A stretch of DNA of 64,000 nucleotides from Opeltia flavorubescens (lineage: Eukaryota; Ascomycota; Lecanoromycetes; Teloschistales; Teloschistaceae), in NCBI GenBank assembly GCA_000442125.1, contig KE546967.1, positions 372,001 to 436,000 on the forward strand, read 5' to 3'. The position numbers and the translations under genes were made by a program. Shown in pieces: positions 22,971 to 34,662 of this stretch. Position 1 is the first letter of the stretch. Each line of letters opens with the position of its first letter. Under the pieces are notes generated by a model. That model was not told where the DNA came from. It saw nothing but the letters and a program-made list of their open reading frames with translations, and searched no databases.

Positions 22971-24270
22971 TCAAAGTATTAGGACNTTGAGGTTGGTCTG
23001 GATGATCGTATCTTGGACGCTTTGCATGGTAATTTTCAGAAGGTTCGTGTCGGTGGCGTTCGTAAAATGAACGTAGATTTCTCGATCCTCGGTGCGGTTG
23101 AGCGCCCGGAATTTGTTTGCAAAGTACTGAGACGCGGCGTTGTAGTCGTCCGTGGCCCCAGTATAGTCAGGGAAATAGTCCTTGATCGGCTTTTCTGCTA
23201 GCTTAGCCTTGAAGAGATCGATCTTGTTCAAGAATAAAATAATCGAAGACTTTTTGAACCACGTAAGGCCCATGATAGACTCGAAGAGGAGTAGGGCCTC
23301 CTGCATTTGATTCTGGTGTTGGCTTCATGTCAGCATAGGTAAGGCTCTAACGTCATCGTCGTAGGAGGGAACCTACCGCGGTCTTGTCTTCCACTAAGCA
23401 CTGATCGTAGCCACTCAGAGCAGCAACGAACATAAGACAGTGAACGCCTTCGAAGCAGTGAACCCATTTCTTCCGCTCCGACCTTTGACCGCCGACATCG
23501 AACATATGGTACTTCAACTGGCCAAGCTCAAAAAGTGTTTCCGTGATGCCAGTCGTTCGCAGTCGAGATCGAAGCACATCCTGATCATTGGGCAGATAAT
23601 CTTTCGCGAATAAGCGGTCTATGCTTGAGTAGTAGCTGTTCACGATTAGTGAACTTTTCTATCCGCGAATATCTCAGGATCTTACTATTGAATGTTGTCA
23701 TGCAAGGCATACTCGTTGCCACGCTTGATTGTGGCTTGTACGGAAGGATCTTGCCACAGAGTCTTCATTGCTGGCAAACATTGTTGGGGAAAGGAGTCAT
23801 CAGCGCCGATATCCTCGGCTGCTGCTATAATCCGCTCGGCATCCTGCAACTAGTCAGTCTTCAGCAAAACCAGACAATCTGCACAAGCGCCATACATGAG
23901 ATGCGCTATTCTCATAATCCATCCCAATTTCCCTCATCTCTTCCGCGATAATCTTGAAGGCAACAATCATGTTTGAGAAGATGACCTGACGAACCTCCTT
24001 TCGCTCATCGAGATGGAAGCCCTCCGAGTAAATAATACGCATTTGCTTCAAGATGGTGGATTTCCCGGATTCACCAGCACCTACGGTGGATTCAGCGAAC
24101 ATCTTGAAAGACAAAGAATCGCACTTACCCAGTAAGAGGATTTTAACCTGCCGTTGCGCCATCTTCTTATCCTTTCGGAGCAGCCTGTCTATCTCCATAT
24201 TCTTCTTTTTCTCCTCGCTGGTTGACCGCTGCAAAGCATTTCCACCGCCGTTACTCTTAGGAAAACACAT
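22971..24270 (-). CDS. Heterotrimeric G-protein alpha subunit, group II-like
   Basis: Five exons: 24270-24129, 24080-23896, 23843-23686, 23635-23377 and 23312-22971; 361 residues from MCFPKSN, or 365 from the in-frame ATG at 24282. All nucleotide-binding motifs are present: GAGESGKST (G1), the arginine-finger RLRTTGI (G2), [12 protein letters not shown] (G3) and NKID (G4). The G5 loop reads TNATDT instead of the usual TCATDT. There is Cys2 instead of Gly2, so palmitoylation rather than myristoylation is expected, as in the GNA-2/MagC group. Position 22986 is an undetermined base in the C-terminal codon AAN (Lys or Asn). The C-terminus lacks the Cys at -4. Confidence 0.95.
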
Positions 24271-24282
24271 GTTGAAAACCAT

Positions 24283-27200
24283 GGGCACGGCCCTATTGTC
24301 CGAAAATCCGTTGCGAGTGAATGCACCACGGGATGGCGGGGTCGTAAGTGCGTACTTGCGCTTTCGTTCAACAAGGTTGAATACCACAGCGATTTACTGG
24401 GTTTTGATTTTCCTAATTGTGCAGCAAATATACGCAATCACGAGCTCGTGGAATGCTCAATAGGTAGCCTGGAACAATTGTAAGTCGGAGACGGGCCGCG
24501 GCACAACAATAGGCTGAAGATGGCTTGTGCTTGGTTAAAGGCGGCTATAAGAAGTAATAAGTCTTACAAATTCACCTGTTGTTGGATATGCGATTCCTTT
24601 TGTACGACTGGCAATGTTTTGTAAGCCACGGGTATCACCGATGGCGAGCGACTTTGATCGACCGGACAGATTAGGCTAGCTATCAGCAGCGGTGGCCCGT
24701 CGAATGCGATAGTCGTGCAGTATCAGGGCCAAGGAGCGGGAATCAAGGCGAGTCTAGGAAGAGTTGATGGATGAGATGGAGATAGGGTTGAGAACAAAGC
24801 AGGGCGCTGGGCACTGGATGAGTGAGCGACCGAGCCAGCGAGAGAGACGCTGAGCCTAAAGCTGAAACAATCGAGTCGAGGGACGAAATAGGCTACTTTG
24901 ACGAGAGGAGCTCCAGCGTGCGTCTTACACTAGTAATCGTCATCCAATATCCACGTTCCTCCACGGGCGATGATGCAGCCTAAGGCCAGCCTAGCCGGCA
25001 GAAGATTGTCAATGTTTCGGACCAAGCGGACTATGGCTATTGTAGTCTCGATGATCAGCCTCCACTAAGCCCAAGAGTGGGAGACCCCGGATAATCTGAT
25101 GTGACAGTGTGGAAATGACGGATTCGACTTTATGGTCGCCGGGAAATTGGGGATGACGATCTACAAGCACAGTCCATGATATGGTGAGTGAGACAGAATT
25201 GGGATGACATGCGTCTGGGAACCACGTGGGAAGGAAGCTTATCTGACATAGGTTTAGATTTTATTTTCCAAAAGCCCCTCCCGGAATTGAAATCGATGAT
25301 TGGTGCGGGTATGGGACAATTATTAATGGCTTTAGCTTCTTCTATACTTTCACGGGATAGAACTTGGGGGCCACAACTTGTCGAGCTTGCACTTTCAAGG
25401 GGTTTATATTTCATATAATTTCTCCTGCTTGAGGTGTTGCTTCACATGAATCCTGTTCGGGTGTCGTGAGAGATCTCCCTGTAGTTGAAAAGAGAGGTCT
25501 TGCCTTTACTCTTGAGGTAAGAAGCGAGGAGCAACACCTTATGAATCTCGTACCATGTCCAGAGGGCAATGCCGCAACTGGAGATTGGCCATTGGGTGGT
25601 TGTTTATGCTCTTCTTAGGATGTCTTATGTACTCCAGGAGTACTGATAACAGCTTTCTACATTACACATGTTAGCTTCATTCAACTTGCATGGCATAAAT
25701 TAACCTCTAAGCTGTACGATGTACTCATACTCACGTCAGGGTCGGTCCTGAGCTACTGACTCAAGCTACCAACCTGGACACGTGGGAGATCGCAGCCTCT
25801 TGTCCTACGGCGTAAGGTTAATACTGGCCACCACTCGAGCTTTGAATGACGATCCAGCTACCTTATGGATTTCACCCCCAAAGGGATCGACGTACCATGG
25901 CAATGACCTATGGAGTAAAACCCCGAGGCCGAGATATCATCGCTGTGATCTGAATCCATCATCTTCTTATGGTGCGTTTGTCTGAGTAGATCAAGTTGAA
26001 GTCATCTTGTAGGTCCGTCTACTTGCATAGTGAGGATAAGGTTCACTCTCCAACCAAGCAGGAAGTACCTGTCTCGATGCTGTCGAATGGCTGATATCCT
26101 CTTTCGTCATAAGTTACTCCCAAGGTCAACGACAGATAGCTAAGACCGCTGAGATCTTGCATTTTGCCTAAATCACATCGTCTTATTTCTCATCTATTAA
26201 TGAGTGCCATCTATAATTTGCAATTCATCGCTTAGTATCTTCTTTAATCTTTATTCAATTAATGCTGTCAAATTCAAGTCGGCCGAAGTCGGTGCATCAA
26301 TACATAATTAGCAACGACTGGTCCATATTTGTTCTGAAAATACACTATTTTGGTCGCAATTCCATATTGTGAGTAGTGCGAGGTGAATTTCATGCGTTCG
26401 TGGCGGTCAGACAACGTCGCATTGCATGGTGTGGCGTCATACAGCACCCGACGGGAGAGAGCTCTTCACAAATCCCCTCCCGTTCACCAGCGAGCGCCTC
26501 TGCCGGACATTGGTCTGGATCATCCTTCTTAAGTAATATGAGGTCTCTGCGATACGAAGAAATTGTCTGGTAGGTTAGGACCCCACCATCTGGCAATGGA
26601 GACGCCGAACGGGCTGCAACACTGAACGACGACCTTGGCTAAGTCATGGGGCTATGGGCACGGGTTCACTCACCGCATTTATTTGTAAGTTGGCTAAGTC
26701 AGCGTCGACAAGCCTGCACGGCCAGCCACACAGACAACGAGTCAAGCTTCGGCTGCAGATTCATTGACCTGATAGGCCTCAAAATCAACCATTCTTTGGT
26801 TCCTGTCAGCACCAGACTGCGGCAAGCCCACCTCTTCAAGCTTCAGATCCACGTGGAATTCGACCCGCCGGGCGGGGGATTTACGCTGTCACCAGTGCCG
26901 CGGACTAGCTTCCTTCTTTCCCTTCTATGCACTACAACCCTAGCTCTTCATTGTCCTATTCGGGTAAGAAGTCGTTTTGGCGGCTCTTCGCCATGGTTCG
27001 GGTATCTAAGAAAGGCAGTGGGGGCTACCCTACGTCGAAAATCACCTCAAGATCGCAGAATCTCGAAGGAGCGGTGTTGAGATCAACCCAGTCACACACC
27101 GGTGCTGCACGAGGTATGGTAGGCATATATAGAACCCTGGAGACCCACCCTACGAGATTCGTTCTCGCAATCACCTAGCGAACAAACCACATACCTCGCT

Positions 27201-27308
27201 ACAGTCGTCCTCTCCAATCCTGCACAGCTTAACATACAAGTCTCGGCAGTCGGTCCTTTTATATGGAACACCGTGGTGCTCGATACCAGCACCAAAGTGT
27301 TTCTGACA
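24283..27308. other. Gene-poor interval, 3 kb
   Basis: Between the divergent G-alpha and bZIP starts. A segment at about 25130-25420 is open on both strands (94 aa minus from ATG 25414, 76 aa plus) and is more AT-rich than its surroundings. A 144-codon frame at 26646 has poor protein character. No family, RNA or transposon recognised. Confidence 0.35.
27124..27132 (+). promoter_or_regulatory. Possible TATA element upstream of bZIP gene
   Basis: CATATATAG about 180 bp before the bZIP ATG; position is suitable for a TATA box with a 5' UTR of roughly 150 nt. Confidence 0.25.
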
Positions 27309-27962
27309 TGGCTCCCTACCAATACTACGAGACCTCCACCGAGTCAAGTCCCAGTCCTCGGATGGTAGGTTCCAATCCAGTTGCCATGGGCATATCAAAC
27401 GGCTAGCTGATCCGAAGTCTTATACGTGCAGGTATATAATCAATTTGACTCCACAAACTATACCAGCTATCCCCATGTGATCGACGCCCAATACATCCAG
27501 CAGCAAAACCAGCAGCAAGACATATTCAACTCAGTCGAGTTCACCGATCTCACAGCGCCCGTCTACGAGGATCGAAGACGCAGGAAATCAACCACCATGC
27601 AGGACAAGCAAGCAATCTCAAATATGCGAATAGTGAGTCTCCACCGAGAGGGCATGTTTCGAGGCTCGGACTGACAACCTACCTCACAGAGACGTCGGGC
27701 TCAAAATCGCGCCTCGCAACGCGCCTTCCGCGAGCGCAAAGAGAAACACGTCCAGCACCTCGAGCATGAGCTCGAGACATTGGAGGCGAAACACCGCGAG
27801 CTGAAGGAATCACACACCAACCTTGGCGCAAGTAACGACAGATTAAAACAAGAAGTCGAATCCTTACGGTCAGAGATCAAAACGCTGAAAACGTTCGGGG
27901 ACACGGGTTCCATGCTCGGGTCACCCGTCTCGAACGACTTCGACGCAGAATGGCTTCTTTGA
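27309..27962 (+). CDS. Small bZIP transcription factor
   Basis: Exons 27309-27365, 27432-27632 and 27690-27962, all phase 0; 176 residues. The basic region NMRIRRRAQNRASQRAFRERKEKHV (about 83-107) has the Q-NRxxQRxFR pattern of fungal AP-1/Yap-type factors (here ASQRAFR). It runs into a leucine zipper with heptads through about residue 150 (LEHELETL..L..L..L). The N-terminal part is Tyr/Gln/Ser-rich and may activate. At 176 residues it lacks the C-terminal Cys-rich domain of Yap1, so it is not an oxidative-stress sensor of that type. Targets are unknown. Confidence 0.9.
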
Positions 27963-29692
27963 ACTCGGCGAATGAAGATTATACGTTCTCGTGGAGGGGA
28001 ATGCGAGTGTGACATGGACTGCATTTGCGAATTCCCTGGTGGGCATAGAATGGGAAAGGCGGGGGAGCGGGCTGCATGAGTATGGCGTCAGAGGGAAGGA
28101 ATGGCGTTTTTCGACGATGGCTTGCATATCACGCTCCTTTCTTCCCTCGTGGGACTCCTCTTTCCGGGTGTTGGACTTGTGGCGCTCACGGGAACTATAT
28201 TTATCTCCACGGAAATTTCCAGAAATCATCGTCTGGATCAGAGTAGTGTGGAAGAGCTGAGGCTTTTTCCGGACGGTTCTCCGCTTCGGCTTGTATTTTT
28301 ATCACGAAATTATACGTACAAATAGACAATCGAAGATGCAGTTCGTCTGCGATTTTAAGGCTGCTTATACCAAAAAATAGACTTGGATAGAAAGGAATCC
28401 TCTTCCACGTGTTCGTAGACCTACCGATTGACCAACCACAAAGCTATCCAACAATCCCCTCCCTCCTCCACAGACCTCACAATCACATACAATCCCATGA
28501 CAAAGCACATCAAACCTCTCGAGTACCTTCCTATCTCCACGAGCATCTTGATCATTTCCACCAAACCCCAACCAGAATTAGAGGCAGATCCTCCATCTCC
28601 TATACCCAAAAACTCCTTGATCACCACAGCTTATCAAGCCCGCAACTCAAGCATTTCCTCGTCCGTCTCCGCCCTTTACCCTCTACTCCATATCCCCACC
28701 AACTCTCAGCCCCCAACTCCTAATACCCCATCGCACCCTATTCGTCATGCTTTTCCACACTTAGAATGTAGAAGGAAAAGCAGCTCGCTGCCGTTCTCCT
28801 CCTTCATCCATGATCTAACATTTCGTAAACCCCTTCATGTAATGTTTGGCCTGCTGCTCGAGATCATGCATGGCCTGCTACCCGAGTAAGTCTAACCCTG
28901 TATGCCTCTCTATCACAACCCACGGTGGCCGTCCATAAAAGAACATGGAGATTTGAGATAGGAAGAATCGAAGGATCGAAGATATGACACTCTATTCCTA
29001 TGGCAGCGTACATCTATAACATACAGAATTCATCATTTGGATTGTAATATCGGTATCAACTAGATCAGTCGACAGAGGCAGGAAACACATTCAAGCTACG
29101 AAGGTAAGAGAGGATTATGAACACGCGGCACAATAGCTGAAGGAAGATGGACAATGGGAGGAGGATAATCCACAGACCAGAGCAGAGGAGACAGTATGAT
29201 GTTTTAATTGGACACTCAAAGCAATCGTCGTATCCATAGCGTAGGAAGTATCACCATGACCAAGAGTATCGAGGAAATAAAGGGTGATAATATTCATATT
29301 CAACGAACGTAAAAGGGCCTAGAAAGACGGAATGTACGCCTTCATGCCACCATAAAGAGGGATATGATCCAGACTAAATATGACCGGACAAAGTAAGCTC
29401 TCAATTGTCGAGTAAGGTAAAGCAAGGCGTACCAATAGTACAAGGAACAGAACCAAGTTCAACGTTCTCCAGAGTAGAGAAGGAAATAACATTCCCAAAC
29501 AAAGAACGTAAGGGGCTAAGAAGCAGCCCTGTGTATACTATACAATCCCAAATCCCAAGACCCAAACAACAATGATTGTGAATGTCGTATCCAAAATAAT
29601 TCCCACGCACCAAACTCTTCCCAATAAGCCGTCCAAAAATGCCGTGAGGCGTTCTTCTAATCTTATCTCATTCATGACATCGTAAAGGTCAG
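27963..29692. other. Intergenic, 1.7 kb
   Basis: Contains one doubtful ORF (28497-28889). The remainder (28900-29692) shows no coding signal. Confidence 0.4.
28497..28889 (+). CDS. Doubtful ORF, 130 aa
   Basis: ATG 28497 opens 130 codons, Ser/Pro/Thr-rich, in a locally C-rich stretch. A GTAAGT donor overlaps the stop, so it might be a first exon. No homologue comes to mind; composition alone could keep the frame open. Confidence 0.2.
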   Translation: MTKHIKPLEYLPISTSILIISTKPQPELEADPPSPIPKNSLITTAYQARNSSISSSVSALYPLLHIPTNSQPPTPNTPSHPIRHAFPHLECRRKSSSLPFSSFIHDLTFRKPLHVMFGLLLEIMHGLLPE

Positions 29693-30721
29693 TCAGCGAC
29701 CCTGCCAAGCTTCCTGGAGCCAAACATGGAACCGTTTCGGCACCACCGCAACCATGGTGTTCAGATTCGGGGTCGCAAAGTCAAAGCGACCGTTTGCCGT
29801 GGCGATCAAGGTGATGGCTCGAAGTTGAGATTGCATTTCTCCTGCGGAGCGCGCGAGTTGCAGTGCCGATTCCATGCTTTGGGTAGTATGTTGCGCTTTC
29901 TCGAATTGCACACCTGCAGGATATGAGCTGACAGATAAGATCAAGAGAGGGAGATGAGAATTATTCAGACCTCGTACTGCTTCTGCGATTTGGACAAGAC
30001 GCGAAACGGCCATGCGATCACCGCACATTCGGAGCTCGGGAGGCCATTGTTGAAGATTGAGGGCGGCCGCGACAAATCTACCGACATCCTGGGCTGAAGT
30101 CATGCAGATTACGCCCGGTTGACCGTTGCTCCTGCAGGGAATCTGTGCCCTCTTTTGGGTAATGTGCAGTAAATAGTCGCCTTCCGCCCCGATCCCAGAG
30201 CGAAGTCCAATCCCCGACGCGATCATGCCTCCAGGACCAAAGCGCTCATATAGGATACCGCAAACGAAGCTTGTGTACTGCATTCCCCTTGTCTGATAGT
30301 ATCGGAGTCGTTCGAGTGCAGCACGTTTTCCGCGGTCCAATGCATCTGGTTGAGGACGCTGGGCAGCTGGACCCTCGAACTCGGCTGGAGCGAAACGCCG
30401 AACGCCAGCCAAAGCTGCTGCGTCTATTAAAGCAAGCTGCGCAGGTCCAGTGACCAGTGAAATAACCGTGTTGACGCCAGCAAGCTTGAAGGCCAGATCT
30501 TGTTTGTGGGTATCGGCGTAACTAACGACCACAACCTGATACCCTCTGGCAGTCAGTTGCGGCTTTGGCTAGACGCTAATTAGCAGTGCTTGGAACATTG
30601 AACAAGAAGGAAGCTCGAGTACTGCTCTTGATAGTATGATCATTTGATGGTATGTGTATGTGGATATGCCTTCCGCGATCAAGCATGCCAGGCCATTGGA
30701 GCCAGCAACAGCCACTCTCAT
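29693..30721 (-). CDS. NmrA-like / isoflavone-reductase-type NAD(P)-binding protein
   Basis: Exon 1 is 30721-30623, exon 2 30568-29693 (54-nt intron); 324 residues. The N-terminus MRVAVAGSNGLA is the Rossmann dinucleotide loop (G-x-x-G-x-x-A form). Next come VVVVSYAD, then AGVNTVISLV and AGVRRFAPAEFEG, typical of NmrA/PCBER proteins; the active-site Lys of true reductases is not evident. A 57-nt stop-free GT..AG segment (29970-29914) lies inside. Removing it gives EAVRGVQFEKA, which fits the family better, so a 305-residue form is likely. It may be a redox sensor or a reductase of unknown substrate. Confidence 0.82.
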
Positions 30722-33071
30722 GGTCGACTCAGGCACTTATCGTAGAGAAGTCTTCTTGCAAGGACCAGCATACTTCTCAACACGTGAGATATCAGGCAGA
30801 TATAAAAGGGGGCGAGAGAGTCAGAAGACAGAAACATGCGGCTCTGCACAGGCGTCACCATGCAAGCCAGGAGTCAGAAAAGGTGATTTTCTGTGGCTAG
30901 ACTTCATGATTTCTAGTGGCAAGTTCCAAGAAACGTACATCTCGCGGTCTCTTGATTCGAGCGAGTGAGCCATGTACTAATTGCGGAAGTGACAGAACGA
31001 TGCAAATAACGGTAGTGTAGTGTGACACGCATCTTGCATCCTGAGGAACTCCCAGAGGAAGGGCCAATCAGAATGAGACCATCTTGTAATGTAGAACTAG
31101 GTCATGAAAGAGGATCAGATCCCGGCTGCAGAACAGCCTCAGAGCAATTGGAGAGACCAATGATACTCGAATGAGGGTAATCACAAACCTTGGTTCATGT
31201 AGCGGTAAGCTTTTCAATGGGACTGCAATGTCAAAGGGTGCAGGGCGTCGGAACTGGTGCCATATCCCAAGCCTTTCCCGCGCACAGGGGGGGCTTTTGG
31301 CATGTACAGGCGATGGAGGTATCAGTGGGTCCCCAAAAAAGGAGCATGAAAGGGGGAGCGGATCGAATTATCTCGCTGCTACTATGTCGAATGACTTTCG
31401 CCCAACAATCAAGCAAATCTATTGAATCAACGTGAAGCCTTGTGACTCAAGGCATCTACTAAAGTACACATGCTTTGCTTTTGTCGGTCGAAAGACGGGT
31501 CCAGAAGCTCAGCAGTACAAGACGTCCACTGTTGACTGAGAAGGATCTCAATGGCAGCGGCTTGCTTTAGGCATCACGGCTGGCTTGGGAGCTAAAGTAC
31601 ATAATGTCCCTTGAACACATGCGTCTTTTGGATGGTCGATCTTCGCATAGCCGTTCCGGAAATTCGGGAACTGGTATTAAATCATCCGGTTGCCGCTTGT
31701 AGTGTGGTGAAGTTCCGATTCATTGGCTTGGGGCTCACGTCCTTGAACCGTCAGGGAAATGGCTCCGCTCGATTTAGTACACGTGAAGGGGGGTGAGATC
31801 ATTTGATGTCCATTGCGGAGATGGCGACTAAACCCTGTGACTGACGGGCTAATGCCACGCAATGCCCAGTCGCTGGTGGATAAGCAAATGAAAGGGAAGA
31901 AGAGATCTCAGCATGAACCAGGCAGGCGCCAGCGGTGACACTGTAGCGGTCGATCTTATGATAGCTGCGTCTTTGCCTGGAGAGAAGCCAAGAAGATGGC
32001 TTATTTTTTTGCGTCAATCCATTTCCGTAACCAAATCGATTGGATAGAAGATTCTGCAATAGCCAAATCTCCGAGTCCATACAGCCGGGTGCCGCCAATG
32101 TGGTGACATGCACGGCAGCCAGGGTCCACAGCCGTTACTTCAAGAAGCTTAATCCATGGTTTGGTGTACGGCCCCAGGAAATGAACGGTTGGTGGGCGGT
32201 AGGCGTCAAAAATGGCCTCGATCGGTCAAAGGAACCATCTGCATTCCTGCGTCATTATCGATAGGAGTCATACAAAAGCTTCCGGTCCATTGAGCAGCGC
32301 AGTGAACAGCCACGATGAGTCGTTCGTTAGGCGATCCCTCCGACTACTTAGAGCATCGAATTCCGGGTCCAGACGACGACCAACTTTTCGACGATTTGAT
32401 CAATGCAGGCCTAGGAAGTAGGAAGGGCAGTGCGATCAGTGACTGTGATGGTGCATTGGTTCGTAGCGGACGGCTTTCCCTCTTGGTAAGTTCCTTGGCT
32501 CCAGCCAGTCCTCCAAGAATGCTCGGATTCGGGGAACGCGCGACCGGTGAGAAGGTGTCGGGTGTTCTGCCTGCTTTGCCTGGTCACACTGAGCGGCTGA
32601 CGTTGAATGAGATTCGGACCCCACGTTAGTAAGGCACTACTGCAAACCTTGTGAGGCTGCAGATAACGGCTCTTGAACTGACAAAGCAGAAGTCGGTGAT
32701 TGGTCTGGAAGTGCTTTCTTCGGTGTGGGTGGCCGCGACGAGTGACTGGTGACAAAGGGTTTTTAAAGAAGTACTCTGTACTAAGTTTTCGGCAAAGCGC
32801 GATTGCCGAGGCCATTTCACCCAAAGGCCGAGTTTAGACTGGAAGGAACGTACAGCTCCAAGTAGAATGAATCATTTGAGTGACTACTAATTAGTCATAT
32901 CGGCCTCATGGATTATATGAAGACGCCGAACCCTCATTGTGATATTTGAAACTTCGTTATTGGGCTTGCAATTAATAGGAGCGTCTGTCACCAATCGTTA
33001 CCACTCATTCAGCAACCGTTTAGAATGTCAGAACGGCTTGAACATCACGCTGAACAGCGAGGAAACTTGGA
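30722..33071. other. Gene-poor interval, 2.3 kb
   Basis: Holds the NmrA-gene promoter and, towards the right end, a doubtful ORF at 32315. No repeats, RNA genes or transposon remains were recognised. Confidence 0.35.
32315..32629 (+). CDS. Doubtful small ORF, 104 aa
   Basis: ATG 32315 opens 104 codons; the first 55 residues (MSRSLGDPSDYLEHRIPGPD..) are acidic and coding-like, then a GTAAGT donor appears after codon 57. A spliced gene is possible but no downstream exon was identified and no family is recognised. Confidence 0.25.
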   Translation: MSRSLGDPSDYLEHRIPGPDDDQLFDDLINAGLGSRKGSAISDCDGALVRSGRLSLLVSSLAPASPPRMLGFGERATGEKVSGVLPALPGHTERLTLNEIRTPR

Positions 33072-34307
33072 TCATTCAGGTAAAGCTCTCATCACACTCT
33101 CGAATGCTAAAAGGGCCACTGCGTTTGCTGGGAATGCTCGCAGAAAGCACGGTAAAAAGCCTCGCCAGTAGCCTCGTGGTCCGTCCGTTCGCCATATCTC
33201 TTTTGCAGCATCCTTCCATCGTAGGAATCTCCTATCTCCATCGCCAAGTTTGCCACCTAGAGGGTCGGTCATTATTCGTTGCTTGACAACATCTGACGGA
33301 TAAGAAGTCATCCAGAAGACTTGTGCCGAGAGACCACCGGCCCAAAAGTTGACCGCCGGTGCGGAAAGGGAGGTTCGTTTAGACAGCAGCCTTGTAAAGA
33401 TGTCGTAGCTTCCCCACCAAAAAAAGAAGAATGTCCGAAAGAGCAACGTCGCCGCTAGTCCATGATAGAGACCTTGAAACCCGTGAGCACGTAGAATCTT
33501 GGTGCAACAATCTATTGGCCCTCTATAGAGCCGCTTTGACTTGTCCACAGCGTATTGTATTTGCAATCGTGCCTTGACATGCTCGACCGGGGCGGCAATG
33601 AAACTGACTGTCCAGCCTGCCATAATGCCTGCAATGCCGTGACCGAAGGCTGGAAGTTGAGGTCTCGTAGTCACTGCCCCATATTTGTTCGGATGTTCCG
33701 CGTTTGACAACAACGGACTTGAGAACACACTATCTTTCAGGATTCGGCGATAGAAGGTTAGGGAGCCGAGCATGCTGGACGCAGCATGATATCAGCCACA
33801 TGCTCATAGCCAATCAAGGAATATCACTTACACAGAGTCCATTACCATCCAGCCGCATACTTTGACATGTTAGTACAATCATCCTCAGGCAACTGGGATC
33901 GACGATCAAGCACGTGTGAAAGTGGCTGAGAACTGGGGAAGCGCCAAACAACGGTCTTGATCGAGATCAGGAGCGACTTACATGGCGGTGTCGCGCCTTT
34001 ATACAGCCCCCTTACACCCTCATGTCTGATGGTTTCTGCTAGGCAGTGCAACGGCCCCGTGAAACGAGACTTGCTAGAAGTCTGGAGGCGAACCTTGATG
34101 GTATCAAAAGGATGTCCAACTGTGGCCTTGCTTTAGCTAATCTTGAACCTGTTGAATTTCAAGGAACTGACCGCTTAGCTTCGCTATGCCCGAGAAAAGG
34201 CCTGCAACAAACCCTTTGTAATTCTTGATAGCAGTGGTGGGCTGTGCTTCGTTGTGGCCGCTCTTGTTACCTGTATGGACAATTACAGACCGGACTGGAA
34301 CGGACAT
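33072..34307 (-). CDS. Mitochondrial carrier (SLC25) protein
   Basis: Four exons: 34307-34172, 34119-33982, 33859-33832 (28 nt) and 33774-33072; 334 residues. Three carrier repeats are visible, each with its Px[D/E]xx[K/R] signature: [11 protein letters not shown] in repeat 1, [11 protein letters not shown] in repeat 2, [11 protein letters not shown] in repeat 3. The sequence [13 protein letters not shown] and the odd-numbered helices resemble the fungal Ymc1/carnitine-acylcarnitine-like branch; the substrate cannot be assigned. It resides in the mitochondrial inner membrane. Exons 2-4 join with exact phase. It is divergent to the GT8 gene 355 bp away. Confidence 0.93.
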
Positions 34308-34662
34308 CAGCCGCTTATTGGTAAATGCCGGTTCATAGACCACACAACAGATAGTGTAATGCAGAGCATGGGAGAAGCCTGCGAATGCTCGCGTCACAGA
34401 CAAATTTCGAGCTAAGGTGCTAAGTAACGAAAATCGAGGATGTCACCACCTTAAGTCCGACCCGGATCATCCTCCTCCTGTTAAAGCAATTTTACCCGAG
34501 ATCGTAAGATACCAATGTCGAGATTCACTTTCTATTAGATGTGTGAAGTTGAGTACTTAATGTATTTTAGCATATTCTGTGAAAAGCAAAAGGGATCTTG
34601 GTTGCTCATTTTTGGTCTAATCGTGATTGAAGCTGAAACGATCAGATAGATTGTAGATTGCC
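34308..34662. promoter_or_regulatory. Shared divergent promoter, carrier/GT8
   Basis: 355 bp between the two start codons; AT-rich in the centre. No defined motif recognised. Confidence 0.35.

Noticed and set aside
22986-22986. Undetermined base in the G-alpha C-terminal codons (and another at 54243 in pcc1)
   Set aside because: Single N positions in otherwise intact frames are sequencing ambiguities, not biology; each affects one residue only.
26646-27080. 144-codon plus-strand frame upstream of the bZIP gene
   Set aside because: Residue composition is not protein-like (many Arg/Ser/His, no pattern), and it lies where the bZIP promoter is expected.
27309-30721. bZIP regulator plus NmrA-like reductase as a small metabolic cluster
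   Set aside because: No backbone synthase, transporter or P450 is nearby; the surrounding genes are housekeeping.
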